NCBI RefSeq assembly: GCF_016801865.2
Contig: NC_068938.1
Span: 2,170,001-2,234,000 of the forward strand
Direction of reading: 5' to 3'
Source of the DNA: Culex pipiens pallens
Lineage: Eukaryota > Arthropoda > Insecta > Diptera > Culicidae
Length of the DNA: 64,000 nucleotides
Shown here: positions 49,046 through 59,893 of the stretch, in pieces
Position numbering within the stretch: position 1 is the first letter of the stretch
Layout of the letters: every line of letters begins with the position of its first letter
The notes under the pieces: model-generated
What the model was told of the DNA's origin: nothing
The model's input: only the letters and a program-made list of their open reading frames with translations
Databases searched by the model: none
Translations under genes and position numbers: made by a program

Positions 49046-49974
49046 TACCGTTAAACGGGGAAACTTTGATAGCCGGGGTGACTTTGATAGGTTTGCGATT
49101 TTTCCGCAAAATGAAGAGTACAATTGAAATACTTAAGGAATGGGTTCGAATCATACTGACTGTGGTAGAGAAATGTTCAAAGTACCTCAAGAAGAACTTT
49201 TCATAAAATTTTGCAATTTTAAGTAGTTAGTTAACTATAGTTCAGAAAATTTTGATGAAAGTCATTATTATAAACTTCTCCAAGTGTCATGATTTTCTCA
49301 ATGAACATGATTTTGAATCGGAAAATGGAATTCATTTTCGGATATTTTGGACAATTTTCCCCTAGGAGAAGGTCAAATAAGTTTGTAAATAATAAATAAT
49401 ATGTGTTTTTGGAACACAATTGAAAAAAATCTCCAAATTTATAGGAAATTTCAGTTGAACAAATTTCATGTAAAATGTGAAAACTTGTGATTCGTGCTTT
49501 GAATTCAGTATAAAATGCAATATAAATCGATAATGTTTTAGGCAAAACCAGTTTTTACAAACTTCAGGCAAGATTTCGACTTTTTAACAATTTTACCTAA
49601 AATTTATATGCATTTCGTTAAAAAGCTTATATACTTAGTTAACTAAATACAAACATTGATTTTTTTTTCTTAAAAACTATATCAGCTACTTTAGTGATGG
49701 TACATTTAACGTACAAATAAAGTTTGATCATCTTAAATATGATTTTAACAAGAAAAACTATGACTATCAAAGTCACCCCGGAATTTAAACTAAATATTTT
49801 TAACTATTTTTCTAAACACTATTGAAAAAACTGTTTTTACAAGATAGTGCATGGACTTTGTGTGGCCTACCCCAGTACATGTTTAAAAATAATAATCTTT
49901 AGAAAAACCTTACATGTTGGAAAATATTCCAAAAACAAATTGAAATCCTATCAAATTCACCCCGGTTTACGGTA
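49046..49974. mobile_element. TIR element with TACCGTAAAC-type ends, TA flanks, ~925 bp
   Basis: The left end TACCGTTAAACGGGG is followed by a second CCGGGGTGACTTTGATAGG. The right end (minus strand) reads TACCGTAAACCGGGGTGAAT, then TTGATAGG. The terminal TA is on both sides. The interior is AT-rich without a transposase frame. Internal copies occur at 17185-17560 and 45620-46045. The short MITE at 62409-62627 has similar termini, suggesting a shared TA-specific transposase source. Confidence 0.75.
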
Positions 49975-52949
49975 CACAATATTTAAAAAACTAAAAATCT
50001 GACATTAAAAAGCAAAATTCCGATATCGATTTAAAATTTAATTTTAATTTCGATTTGAAAAAAATCGTGAGAAAAAGATCTTACATAGAAAATTGAGTAT
50101 AATATTACATTTTCAGGACATTCAGCGGCTTATTAAACTTTTGAGTTTTGGTCATATTTGAAATGTTAGGATTGTTTTCAAAATTTGCAAAGATTTGATC
50201 AGAAAATTTTTAGAATGATTCATTTTTTGACATTAAAAATTGGACCATTGGCCTCTAAATATCGACTTAAAAAAATAGAGTGCTTAAGTGGGGAGTCACT
50301 TAAAAACCATAATTAACCATAATTCGAGTAGTTTTTACTCAAGATCGAAAATACTTCTTTTCAATGATTCTTAGACTAATTCAAAGGAAATTTTCTTATA
50401 TATTTGAATAAAATATTTTTTTAAATTGGCAGTAATAGGCACAAATTTTCAAAAAATCGAATAATTGATGTTATTTTTTCAAAATAGAACTCAAAAATAA
50501 AATGTTAAGCTCTTTTTGGTTGCAAATTTGATTTTACAACAAAAACGTTGTAAACAAACAATTTTTTGATGAATTTAAATTTTTCAAAAATTCACTATGC
50601 GGTTGTAACATTTTTGCCCTTGCCAATCTATGGCTGATGTAATTTAAAAAAAAAATCGAAATATTGATGATTTTTCCAAAAGCGAACTTAAAAACGTTGT
50701 ACTTTTAAAAATATCGATTTGTTAATAAAAAACTCGGCGTAATTTGCTCTTAGTACACGGTGTTTTTTTTTCGAAAACATCAGGATAAAAAATCGTCATG
50801 TCAGATATTTGGCACCTTGAAAGAAGGGCTCTTTCCCGTCATTTTGCGGGTATACCGAATTATTTCGTCGGGGAGTCTGAGGAACATTAAAAAAATCCAA
50901 TTTTATGGGATATTTCTTCAGAAAAGTCGCTGAAAATCGGTTCATTCATGTTGATATCGCTTAAAAAAAATTTATGCATATGCCTTTGAAGGCTCTAACT
51001 ATATTTGATCAATATTTGACATCCAATAAAAAGGGTTCTAACAAAATTTACAAGATATCTAGCTTTCTTTGAAATTACCCCAAAATCCGGGCTGGTAATC
51101 CCAATACGAATGAAAATAAATATTATCTTAGTAGAACTTGTCATGGAAATACAGCAACACATGGTCCGGGTACAAATTTGAACATTAAACAATGCAAATC
51201 ATAGATTATTTAATTAATGAGCTGTTTATTACCCGATAGGGTTTTCAATCCTCTGCCATATTATACCATTACAATTTAAAACATTTAAGAATCAATTGTC
51301 ATTGAAGAGAACAGTTTTCTGAATAAATTCCATTAAAACGTATCAGCTTTGGTTCAATGTAAGCAGAGATATACCCAATTTCCTAAAATAAATAGTGACC
51401 TTTTCCCAAATTCTGGAAACTTTTCATAATTTTCAGCAAAAAACATTTTCTTCCTATTTATGATTTAAATGCTAAGGTCAATTTTTTCCCTTACAAAATG
51501 ATCATTATTATAATGAAGCAGCCCAAAGTGAATAAAACCCAGTTTCGCTCCTCCAAGTGAGCCCTTTGCCATCAATGAAGACATTTCAATTAAAGCGTCC
51601 ATTTGCATACAAATTGCTGTTGGAAATTCCGGAACCAAAAACCACCCGAGAAAAAGGATGAACTCTCCAGCTCCAGAGAAGTGTGCTGTAATAAAGCCAT
51701 TCTGCATAACATTTTCCGTCCATTTTCTTCGTCCCCGGATTCGTTTAATTTGATGGCCTCAACGCTCTGTCCCTTTCCCCCGGGGGAGAAGGACGAAGAA
51801 GCGACCTCTGGCCACAGATCACACGGGTTACGAGACATTGGAAGGGATTCTTTTCGCTACTTCTCACGAGGAAAAAGGTCAGCATTACAATATTGGCCAA
51901 GCCCCCGTTCGCTCGGGACCACCTTCCAACTTCCACCTCGGGGCTTCGCTCTGCTATAATTCACAGTGATATGGGTCGATTGGTCTTATCGTGATTCACG
52001 CAATAATGAATCCGGCCTCCAGAATCGAGGTTTGGCTCCGTTTTTGGAGATTTTGTAATGGATTCAGTTTTTTTGGGTGGTTTTCCTCCGAAAGATGGTT
52101 TATTCAGGAAAAGGCAAAATAATGACAATAATTTATGGTGAATTAGATTTCCTTTTGCATTTCCATTGTTTTGTGATGTCTTATTTCACAAAAGCATCTG
52201 ATTATGCCGAACGTGATTTTCACGAAAAAAAAAAGTGAAAAAGTAGCAAAACCCCTGCCATAAAAGCCAGTGTGAAACTTGCAGATACTCTGGACCAACT
52301 GGGCAAATAACCATAAAACTTGAATATTGTTAAAAACGGGACCCTTTTCGGGGTGCGAGAATCGATTTGGAGCAGCAGCGGTGGAAAGGACTCTCATCCA
52401 GAACACCCTCCGGAGCTGCTGCTGCTGCTGTGTCTGGGAAATAAAGATTTTTATGACGCCGGTCTCCGGAACCCGCTTTGTGGTGAGTGAGAATAGTGGC
52501 CTTTTGTTGGACTATTTTTTTCTCTTGTGCTGTGATGTCCTCGATCCTTTACGGCTTCGCATATATTTATCGATGATTGGCGAAATCCTGCCACTAATCA
52601 AACACACTTGGCCCTCGGGGCGAGATTGGACCAGACGCTAATACTTGAAGTGAGAAAGGGGGGTTTTGAAAGGGAAAAGGGCTTAAGGCAGACGTGACTG
52701 GTTGAGAGTCATAAAATGTAGTGGAGTGGAATGCTTTTGGAGAGCTGGCTTTAAAATGTTGATGTTTTATCTAAAAAAAAAATTGTTGACAAAACTAAAC
52801 TAGAAGTTTACATATGAATTATATATTTGAATCTTAAAAGTTACACCCGTTAATAACTGCAATTTCACATGGAATCAAATTAACGATTAAATAGAATTCT
52901 GCTGATAAGCAATTTTGACCCTAATCTGATAATGACTTCAATGCTTAAA
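49975..52949. other. Non-coding stretch, no gene recognised
   Basis: 49975-51400 is AT-rich and resembles old dispersed-repeat text. 51540-52640 is GC-richer, with a (GCT)n run at 52413-52430 and overlapping frames up to 118 codons. No domains or RNA genes were seen. Confidence 0.45.
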
Positions 52950-54183
52950 AAATCATTGGTTTTGAAATATTTTTGCAAATAGATTTTTCATTTTTTTGCA
53001 TGTTTTTTTTGAAATATTGTCCATTCTCGTCCCTTGCAGATTTTTTTTTTCAAATGTCTGAGTTTTTTTTCATTGTCTATCCATCTTTTGGTTACAGAGC
53101 TATGTATTTTCAAAAAGTGAAAATTAGAAAAAAATGATATTTTTATTTGCATGCCCATTAACTCTCATTTTCAATCGACGATATCTTGGAAAGTTTTGAT
53201 CCGGTTTTTTAATGTCACGCCTCATTTTATAGCTAATTGAAAATAGATGGACCCTTTTAATAGTTTAAAAAATACATTTTTATTTGAAAAATAGATTTAA
53301 AGTTGGCAATAATCTGAAAACGGTGCACTTCATATAGATTTCACAAAGACTTTTGAATTGCAAATTCAATTTTAAATCCAATTTTTTTTAGGGAAAGTTT
53401 GAGTGCTTTTTGTGAAACCTACCAAAAAATAATTTCTTCATAAAATGCATATATTCTATTAAGTTTTTCTACCCTCCCCTTTATGGCTTGCCTAAAAAAT
53501 CATAGAAAAATAAAGTTATTTACTAAAATTAATCTTTTCATTCATAAAACTTATAAATTCGATTGTGAACAATTCAGAAGTTATGGTTTACCACTTATTT
53601 ATGCATTTTTAATCAAATGTAGACTTTTAGCATTTTTGATCGAGTTTGAATTTTTAGGACATAAATTTATTGATAATCTGTCTTTTTTAAGAGTAGCATA
53701 ACTGTAATGAAGTTTAACGGTGCACATCAACCAGAGCTTTTGCACCCAGATTTTTGTTACAGACGTTTTTGTATCTTCAAAACTACGGGTACTATCGAAA
53801 TAGTTTTTTATTCATCCCCTAAAGTACTGTCCACAATGTTTATTACAACAAAGTTTGACTTATTATACAATCCCGTTGATGCAGGATTGGGTCCGTAAGT
53901 TTGACAATTTTGGAATAAGAAGACAACAACTTTCTTCGTTGCTGTGCACCCTTAAGCTTTTCTGCGATATTTTTTGATTTGAAACTTTATAAATCAGTCT
54001 TGAAATTTGTCTTTTTTTTGTCAGCTTCTTGGCCTTGACAAGAGCCGAAGGACAAAACTTGAATTGTAATTTGTAACAGCCTAACTTGGCCAAAATAAAA
54101 ATCATTCGCCATGAATTATAGCTCAAAAGTTGGCACTTTTGCTCCTTTAAACAAAACAAAATAAATAAAAAGAAAATCAGAGG
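52950..54183. other. AT-rich non-coding stretch; family A hairpin relic at 54015-54056
   Basis: No gene. A piece with TTTTTTTGTCAGCTTCTTGG and AGAGCCGAAGGACAAAAC at the right end corresponds to the hairpin centre of family A (compare 110-160). 53700-53960 reads like an old dispersed repeat: its 63-codon frame (53707-53898) has no domain. Confidence 0.45.
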
Positions 54184-54191
54184 GTTTAAAG

Positions 54192-55346
54192 CAGCGGTGA
54201 CCAAAGTATGGCCCGCGGGCCAAACGTGGCGAGGTGTTTTTTTGTGGCCCTCGGACCCAGTTTGAATGATCATGTAAAATGGCCCGTTGACCAGTTGTAA
54301 AGTGATTTTGTACTTTTTCAAAATTAAGTTTTATTTTAAACTTTTTTATACTTTTTTTTTTATTTTTTTTGTGAATATCGTCAAAACTTTCTTCAAACAT
54401 TTTTGGAAAAATTTATAGAACGTTCAAATTTGACTTAGGTAGAAATCTGAAATAATTGCAAAAAAATTAGTATTTTAAATTAATTTGAAAGTCATAATGA
54501 CCCTCAAATTCACTTAGCACTCAGAAACCTTCCCTCGGGATTCGAATTCATGACGAAAAACGGATGACGAATGATTGAATATTTAATTTGAATAACGAAT
54601 CTGATTGACTACCATCTGATTCAGGCAGACAAAATGTTGAATTCGGAGGAATAGGACTGTTGCAAATATTTTACAATGCTTTTGTCGATCAACCTTCCCC
54701 TCCACCCATTATTAAAAAAATATTTTTTCAAAAAACTTCAAAAAATCAATGGAAATTTAAATGCAATCAGCTTAAATCAATTAAAAATGCATTTCTCTGC
54801 GTTAAGAATCATATGAGTTCGGGTTTATTCAAAAATAATTTTCGATGAATAATTTTTTTTCCAGTATTTTTTTAAAATAATGATTGTAATTTAACTCGTT
54901 TAAACAGTTTCTAACATTTTTAAAATTGAAGTGTTGAAATTCTGGCTCTCAGCGATTTATCATTAGCCACACTGAATTTGAAGATATAATTTTGCCGTTA
55001 CATGAATTGTTTAGATTACATGTCACCGTTTTCGCAATATAAAAACAAAACTTTAAAATTTAATTGAAAACTCAAGTACATTCAGCTCAACACTTGTTTT
55101 TTCTATTACGTAAAACAATGAAATTAAAAATACTGATAGAAAACTGCCATTTGGTGTTTTCTATTATTTTTAATTGACAAGTTAAAAAATATATATTTTT
55201 TTAAATACTTATACTTGTACTTTCTAGTCTTTTAAATGAAAATATCGTAACTTCATCTTGTTAAATAACATATTTTGTAAATTTGGCCCGCAAGCTAATT
55301 TGAGCTTCAAATTTGGCCCGGCCTCCAAAAACTTTGAGCACCCCTG
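54192..55346. mobile_element. hAT-type non-autonomous element, 1155 bp, perfect 8-bp TSD
   Basis: GTTTAAAG flanks it on both sides (54184-54191 and 55347-55354). The termini are CAGCGGTGACCAAAGTATGG and (minus strand) CAGGGGTGCTCAAAGTTTTT, the classic hAT CAGNGGTG..CAAAG form. Subterminal GGCCCG motifs occur at both ends, including the palindrome GGCCCGCGGGCC (54210-54221). There is no transposase. A family A copy is nested at 54655-54965. Confidence 0.9.
54655..54965 (+). repeat. Interspersed repeat family A, copy nested in the hAT element
   Basis: Family order is preserved: GGAAATTTAAATGCAATCAG, TTAAAAATGCATTTCTCTGC, GTTAAGAATCAT, AATGATTGTAATTTAACT and GTTGAAATTCTGGCT. It lies wholly inside 54192-55346. 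Either it inserted after the hAT element or the hAT element captured it. Confidence 0.7.
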
Positions 55347-55439
55347 GTTTAAAGTAAGGTAAATCGAGTTTTTGTGATAAAAAGTTCAACAAAAGATAAT
55401 GAATTTTTTCGATTGCTTTATATGTGAATGTAGTAAGTT

Positions 55440-55613
55440 TGTTTTTTCTTATCTTTTTCTTACTTTCGGTAACCCCTTAACTACAAGCAACAATTGTTCC
55501 AAAATGGATTATGATGTAACACACAGCTGAAAGGAACTCCAAAACTCTGTTATGTATTCCAAAAGAACTTATTGTATATTGATAATTCACCAATAAAACC
55601 GAATTGAATTGAA
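55440..55613 (+). mobile_element. 3' end of a non-LTR retrotransposon (5'-truncated)
   Basis: Ends in CACCAATAAAACCGAATTGA followed by ATTGAATT, a tandem TTGAA-type tail after an AATAAA signal, as in Jockey-like LINE 3' ends. No reading frame remains. No target duplication could be fixed. Confidence 0.45.
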
Positions 55614-55629
55614 TTTATATATTGAAAAT

Positions 55630-55850
55630 CCTAACCAGATCCTACAACTTTGCCCAAGGAACCAAATCGATCAGAAAATCCCTTCTCGGGGTTTCATCCT
55701 TTACGTAGCACTTTTATATAGACAGCTCCCAAATTTGTATAAAGATTTGTATGGAGAAACCGATTATTCATAATGGCTTATTTTGACATAAGGAATCGAC
55801 GGAAAAAGTTTCAACCAACACAAAAAATAGATAGTTTTTGGCCATCCAAT
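55630..55850 (+). repeat. Diverged single arm of the 11.2-12.3 kb inverted-repeat element
   Basis: CCTACAACTTTGCC, ACCAAATCGATCAGAAAAT, AGACAGCTCCCAAATTTGTAT and ATAATGGCTTATTTTGACAT follow the order of 12070-12230. No opposing arm is present. Confidence 0.6.
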
Positions 55851-56274
55851 CACAATTAAAAAAAAAACTAATTATTTTGTCAAGTTAGGGCAATGCTTAT
55901 TGTATTAATAGATTTTTTTCCAATCAAAATACCCTCGAGAAAAAAACATGTAAAATCAACGGTAAACTATGCATCATACATTGTGTAACGTTTATTTGGA
56001 AATTTTTAATCAAATAATGGCTACCTTTTTACAAAACAATATTTAATTCATAAAAAAATTGTTATTTCATGGATATTCTGCTAAATTGTGGTAGTATCTG
56101 AACTGTAATAATGTATCAAGCATGTTGGATACATTTTGCCTAATAAAATTTTGAAAATCGTGCTGGAATTGTGATATTTTTTGAATTCTTTGGCAACCTC
56201 CTTCCCCCTTTGATTTCTGGACCAGCGTTGAGGGAAAAAACTTAAAATTGGATTTGTACAGTAATCGAAATTTT

Positions 56275-56446
56275 GTTAGCAAGTCCGGTAATTTTATGTT
56301 GTTAAATTTGTGATAAAATCGTCAACTTTTCTTCGATTTTCAAAATCAACAACATTGTTGTTAAAATCGAAAAAAATGCTGGTGATTTTTGAAACATTTC
56401 AATGTTAACAAATTAGATAATAAAGAGTTACCGGATTTGCTTACAG
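56275..56446. mobile_element. Small MITE with GCAAGTCCGGTAA TIRs, ~172 bp
   Basis: The left end GTTAGCAAGTCCGGTAATTT and the right end (minus strand) GTAAGCAAATCCGGTAACTC. The interior holds further mirrored words (AATCAACAACATTGTTGTTA is a near palindrome at about 56344-56363). No ORF. Confidence 0.6.
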
Positions 56447-56618
56447 GATTTATATCCGTGTACTAACCTTGTAAAAATTTCGGTTTTGAATAAATAAACA
56501 GTTTTTTTTAAATAATACTTGTTTTTTTTTTTTAATTTCCTATTCAGAATAAAAAAAAATCAAATTATTTTAAAAAATACAATGAAATCAAATCCTTATA
56601 TACTGGGACTGTTTCAGT

Positions 56619-57455
56619 TAGAGCGCCCAATTTCCCGTCTCGGGAAAAAAATTTCCGGGAATTCCCGGGATTTCCCTAAAAAAAATATTTCCCGTTTCCC
56701 GGGAAATTTCCCGGGAATTCCCGAAATTCAAGCGGAAGTATAAATTTTCTTAAATTTTTGGAACTATTTTTTTGAAATTGCTCTGAAAAAATAATAAATG
56801 AGCAAACTCAACATGATTTTGTTCAATGAAATGTATGATATCAGAATTATTTCTGATAATATTAATTTTTGAAGCAACTGGGAATAGATCTTGCTTAATG
56901 AGTATTAAATTATTACAATTAGGTTAGCTTTTAATAGATTGATGTTATTTCATCAAAACAATATTAACTCCTTACCTCCAAATTAAAATTGAGATTTTAT
57001 TTACGTTTTTGTTTACCATGATCAAATGAGATGAAAATCGATTTTGTGCAAAAAGAATAAATTCAATTGGTTGAATACCTAGTACTAAAGAAATTACAAT
57101 TTGAAGTAAAAGAATTAAGGAGCACTGGTGCAACTACAGGTGTTAGAGGGTTAAATGTGAAAAAATAGAAGACTTTTTGTGGAATGATGTTAATTTATCG
57201 TATAATTTAAATCATGTTGCATAATAACACAAAAATAATCATTGGAAAATTACTTTCTAATGTTTGTTCTAAAAAAATGCAAAAAATCCTATACAATTTT
57301 GATGCATAATATTTATTAAAACCAAGATCATAAAAATTTTCAATAAATTTAAAATTTCCCGGGAATTCCCGGGATTTCCCGGGATTTCCCGGGAAATTGG
57401 CTGAAAATTTCCCGTTTCCCGGGAAATTTGTAACCCCGGGAAATCGGACGCTCTA
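56619..57455. mobile_element. hAT-type non-autonomous element with CCCGGG-rich ends, 837 bp, 8-bp TSD
   Basis: A perfect 8-bp flank GTTTCAGT (56611-56618 and 57456-57463). The termini TAGAGCGCCCAATTTCCCG and (minus strand) TAGAGCGTCCGATTTCCCG fit hAT YARNG. Both subterminal regions carry multiple CCCGGGAATT/CCCGGGATTT units (about 56636-56725 and 57355-57445). The interior is AT-rich and non-coding. The fragment at 594-679 belongs to the same family. Confidence 0.9.
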
Positions 57456-57463
57456 GTTTCAGT

Positions 57464-58650
57464 TCATGTTTTTAATGATTTTGTTTTTGAAAAAATATCT
57501 TAAGCAGATAGTCTAAACACGCTCAATTTGCATCAAATGTTACATTCATTTGTTTACCCCTAAAACCACCATACCCCAACACGAGTGAACCCCACAATCA
57601 CCATCATTTCTCCGGAAATAGCTCACGTACACGTACTTTGAAGATCCTTCGGTGACGCCTGGCCTGGCCTGAACCGGGCTTCGTGTCCGGGTAACCACTC
57701 TTATCCATTGCTCTCACCGGAGCAATTTTCTTCCCATCCCGAACCAACAGTCCTGGCAGCTGTTTCCCCTGGACCACTTTCGAAGATGAGCAAGATTTTC
57801 CCTGAATAAATAAAACTTGTCATCCATCTGCCCCGTCCTTCTTCTTCTTTTTTTTTTGCCTAGGACCAGGGTGCGAACGCGTAACGTTTATGGCCGTTCT
57901 GGACTTGATCCAGCTTTTTCTCCTTCCTGCTTCTTCTTCATCCTAGAGTACTGCGGCCACAACACCTTCTGGGACTCCGCAGCAAGGAACCGGTCCGAGT
58001 AGTGTTCGGACGTGCCGGAAACACCCGTCGAGGCCGGGGGCCATTTGTCACACCTTCATGAATGTTTGATGGTGTGCTCTTCGTTGCCTTCCTTTGGCCG
58101 GGGCTCAGTTTAATTTCGATCTTTGCGCAGCCTGTCGTCGTCGTCGTCGTCATCGTCGTTGAGAAGTTCTTGGGAAAAACAGGGATGCCACTGCTGGAGG
58201 CTGGCAGGAAGCAGGAAAGCTTAAACCATGCGAGCATCTTTTATTTCTTTCCGGGTATACGTGATACGTGAGAGTGTTACCTGAAAATGCTAGAGAGCGT
58301 TTTTTAAGGGAGGACTATTTGCATGAAGACGTTCAGAAGGGCTTTGCTTGGGAAAAACTTCAAATTTTAAAAGAATCCTTCCAATGCGTCTAAGATTTTT
58401 TTTCAAGTAAAAATATTTTTTCAACTTAATGCGTGACGATTCGTCCAATTTGAGTTTACTTTTATGTTATTTTATAAAAAATCTCCTTTGCATGCAGTGG
58501 TTTCAAAATATTCATCTGTGTATATAAATCCTCGAAAAGCCCTTAGATCAGCTTGCGCCGCAGGGTTCATACCGGAGCCCTTTGGAATGATGCGATTGAT
58601 TCACTCAAGCAGACATGAATGAATGAAGTATCGAAAAATAATTAATACTT
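57464..58650. other. Non-coding stretch; GC-rich 57590-58260, no gene recognised
   Basis: Contains a (GTC)n run at about 58133-58160 and a run of T near 57848. A 99-codon minus-strand frame (57938-58237) covers the GTC run as poly-Thr and has no domain. Confidence 0.45.
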
Positions 58651-59070
58651 TACTTTTTTATTTTTTAGGCTGGTACAAATTGTATTTAAAGTTTCCCTCT
58701 CCCCCCCTTCCTCTCCACCTCTTCATAGTCGGACCGAAAAATCAGGGGGGAAAAACAATTTTTGCAATGGAAATTTAAGTGAAAACAACTAAAATCAATT
58801 TAAAATGCTTTCCCTTGCGTGTAGAATTATTTTCAGCGTATTTGGGTTAGTTCAGAAATATTTTGAATTTTAATGAATTTTCGATGCAATTTTTTTTTGC
58901 TTTAAGTTTTGTTTTCGTCAGATCTTTTATTTTTTTAAAACTAATGATTGCATATCAACTGTACGCGTGTATAATGCATTTTCCAATGGGTTGTTCAATG
59001 AAAACTGTTGAAATTCTGGCTTGTTATTTAAATTATTATTATTTTTTATTTTTTTGTCCCCTCCTTCGAC
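58651..59070 (+). repeat. Interspersed repeat family A, near-complete forward copy
   Basis: GGCTGGTACAAATTG, GACCGAAAAATCAGGGG, AATCAATTTAAAATGCTTTC, CTTGCGTGTAGAATTATTTT, AATGATTGCATATCAACTG, GAAATTCTGGCTTGTTATTT and TTTTTTTGTCCCCTCC, in the same order as 26780-27133. Confidence 0.75.
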
Positions 59071-59534
59071 TTATTTTGAAACCACGATAGTAAAAATGCC
59101 TTTATTCAGAAAAAAATGTGCAGTTCTTAACACCAGATTGGATATTGTGGACAGCCTTCAATCTTTTTGCAAATCAATATATCAAATCTGGGCCAAATTT
59201 TAGCTCCATAGAAATGATGCTCATAGTTTTAAATTCTTAAAATGAACTGTTTATGAAATTTTCATAAAAATAACAAAAATAAACTGAATATGAATACAAC
59301 AAAGAAGCGGTTGATTTTATTTTGTGAAAAAGTATTTTATCTGGAATCAACAGAGCTTAACTATATTCATTTTTAGGAAAATCGTAACACCATAATTTAT
59401 TTTGTCTTTGAACGAAATCATGATATTTTTTAATTTAATCCCAAATTTCTTTTTGAAATTTTTACTGTCTTTAAGAAACGAAAAACGAAGTTGACTTTAC
59501 AGCTGTCAGCCACCATTGCTATAGTACCAACCAC

Positions 59535-59640
59535 TAGTGTCTTCCTTTTTATCTACAAGGACTTCGCCGCCCTGGGCTCTGGGTTGTGAGTCCAGTGCGC
59601 GGTCCGATTGATCCACACGGGCGGGAATTAACTAGTAATA
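59535..59640 (-). mobile_element. tRNA-derived SINE fragment
   Basis: On the minus strand the head has an A-box-like GTGGATCAATCGGAC, then CTGGACTCACAACCCAG, an anticodon-arm-like hairpin with loop CTCACAA (CAC). It then jumps to the 3' sequence CCTTGTAGATAAAAAGG without a good B box. It is a truncated or internally deleted SINE. It is not a tRNA gene because the T arm is missing. Confidence 0.45.
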
Positions 59641-59665
59641 TAAGCCATTTAAGAATATGCACATA

Positions 59666-59891
59666 CACAGAAAAAAAAGTTGAATTTTGGAATGTTGAAA
59701 ATTTGGTAGGTTGAATATTACCTCTTTTTTTAGTAATATTACATAAAAAATGTGTAAAAATGTGAACCTGAGGAATATTCATCAAAAACTAATGAAAATT
59801 CATCATTTTCTGAGGTAAAATTAATCATTTTTTTTTGACACAAAATCTGTCACCATTTCCTGATGAATATTAACATCACTTTTTTTCTGTG
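59666..59891. mobile_element. MITE, CACAGAAAAAAAAGT TIR, TA target duplication, 226 bp
   Basis: The left end CACAGAAAAAAAAGT and the right end (minus strand) CACAGAAAAAAAGTG are flanked by TA (59664-59665 and 59892-59893). Mirrored internal words include GAATATTCATCA and TGATGAATATT. Same type as 24219-24454. Confidence 0.75.
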
Positions 59892-59893
59892 TA

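Noticed and set aside
53483..53898. Frames of 72 and 63 codons considered as virus-derived relics
   Set aside because: No recognisable viral domain. The composition is AT-rich and the sequence reads like an old non-coding repeat.
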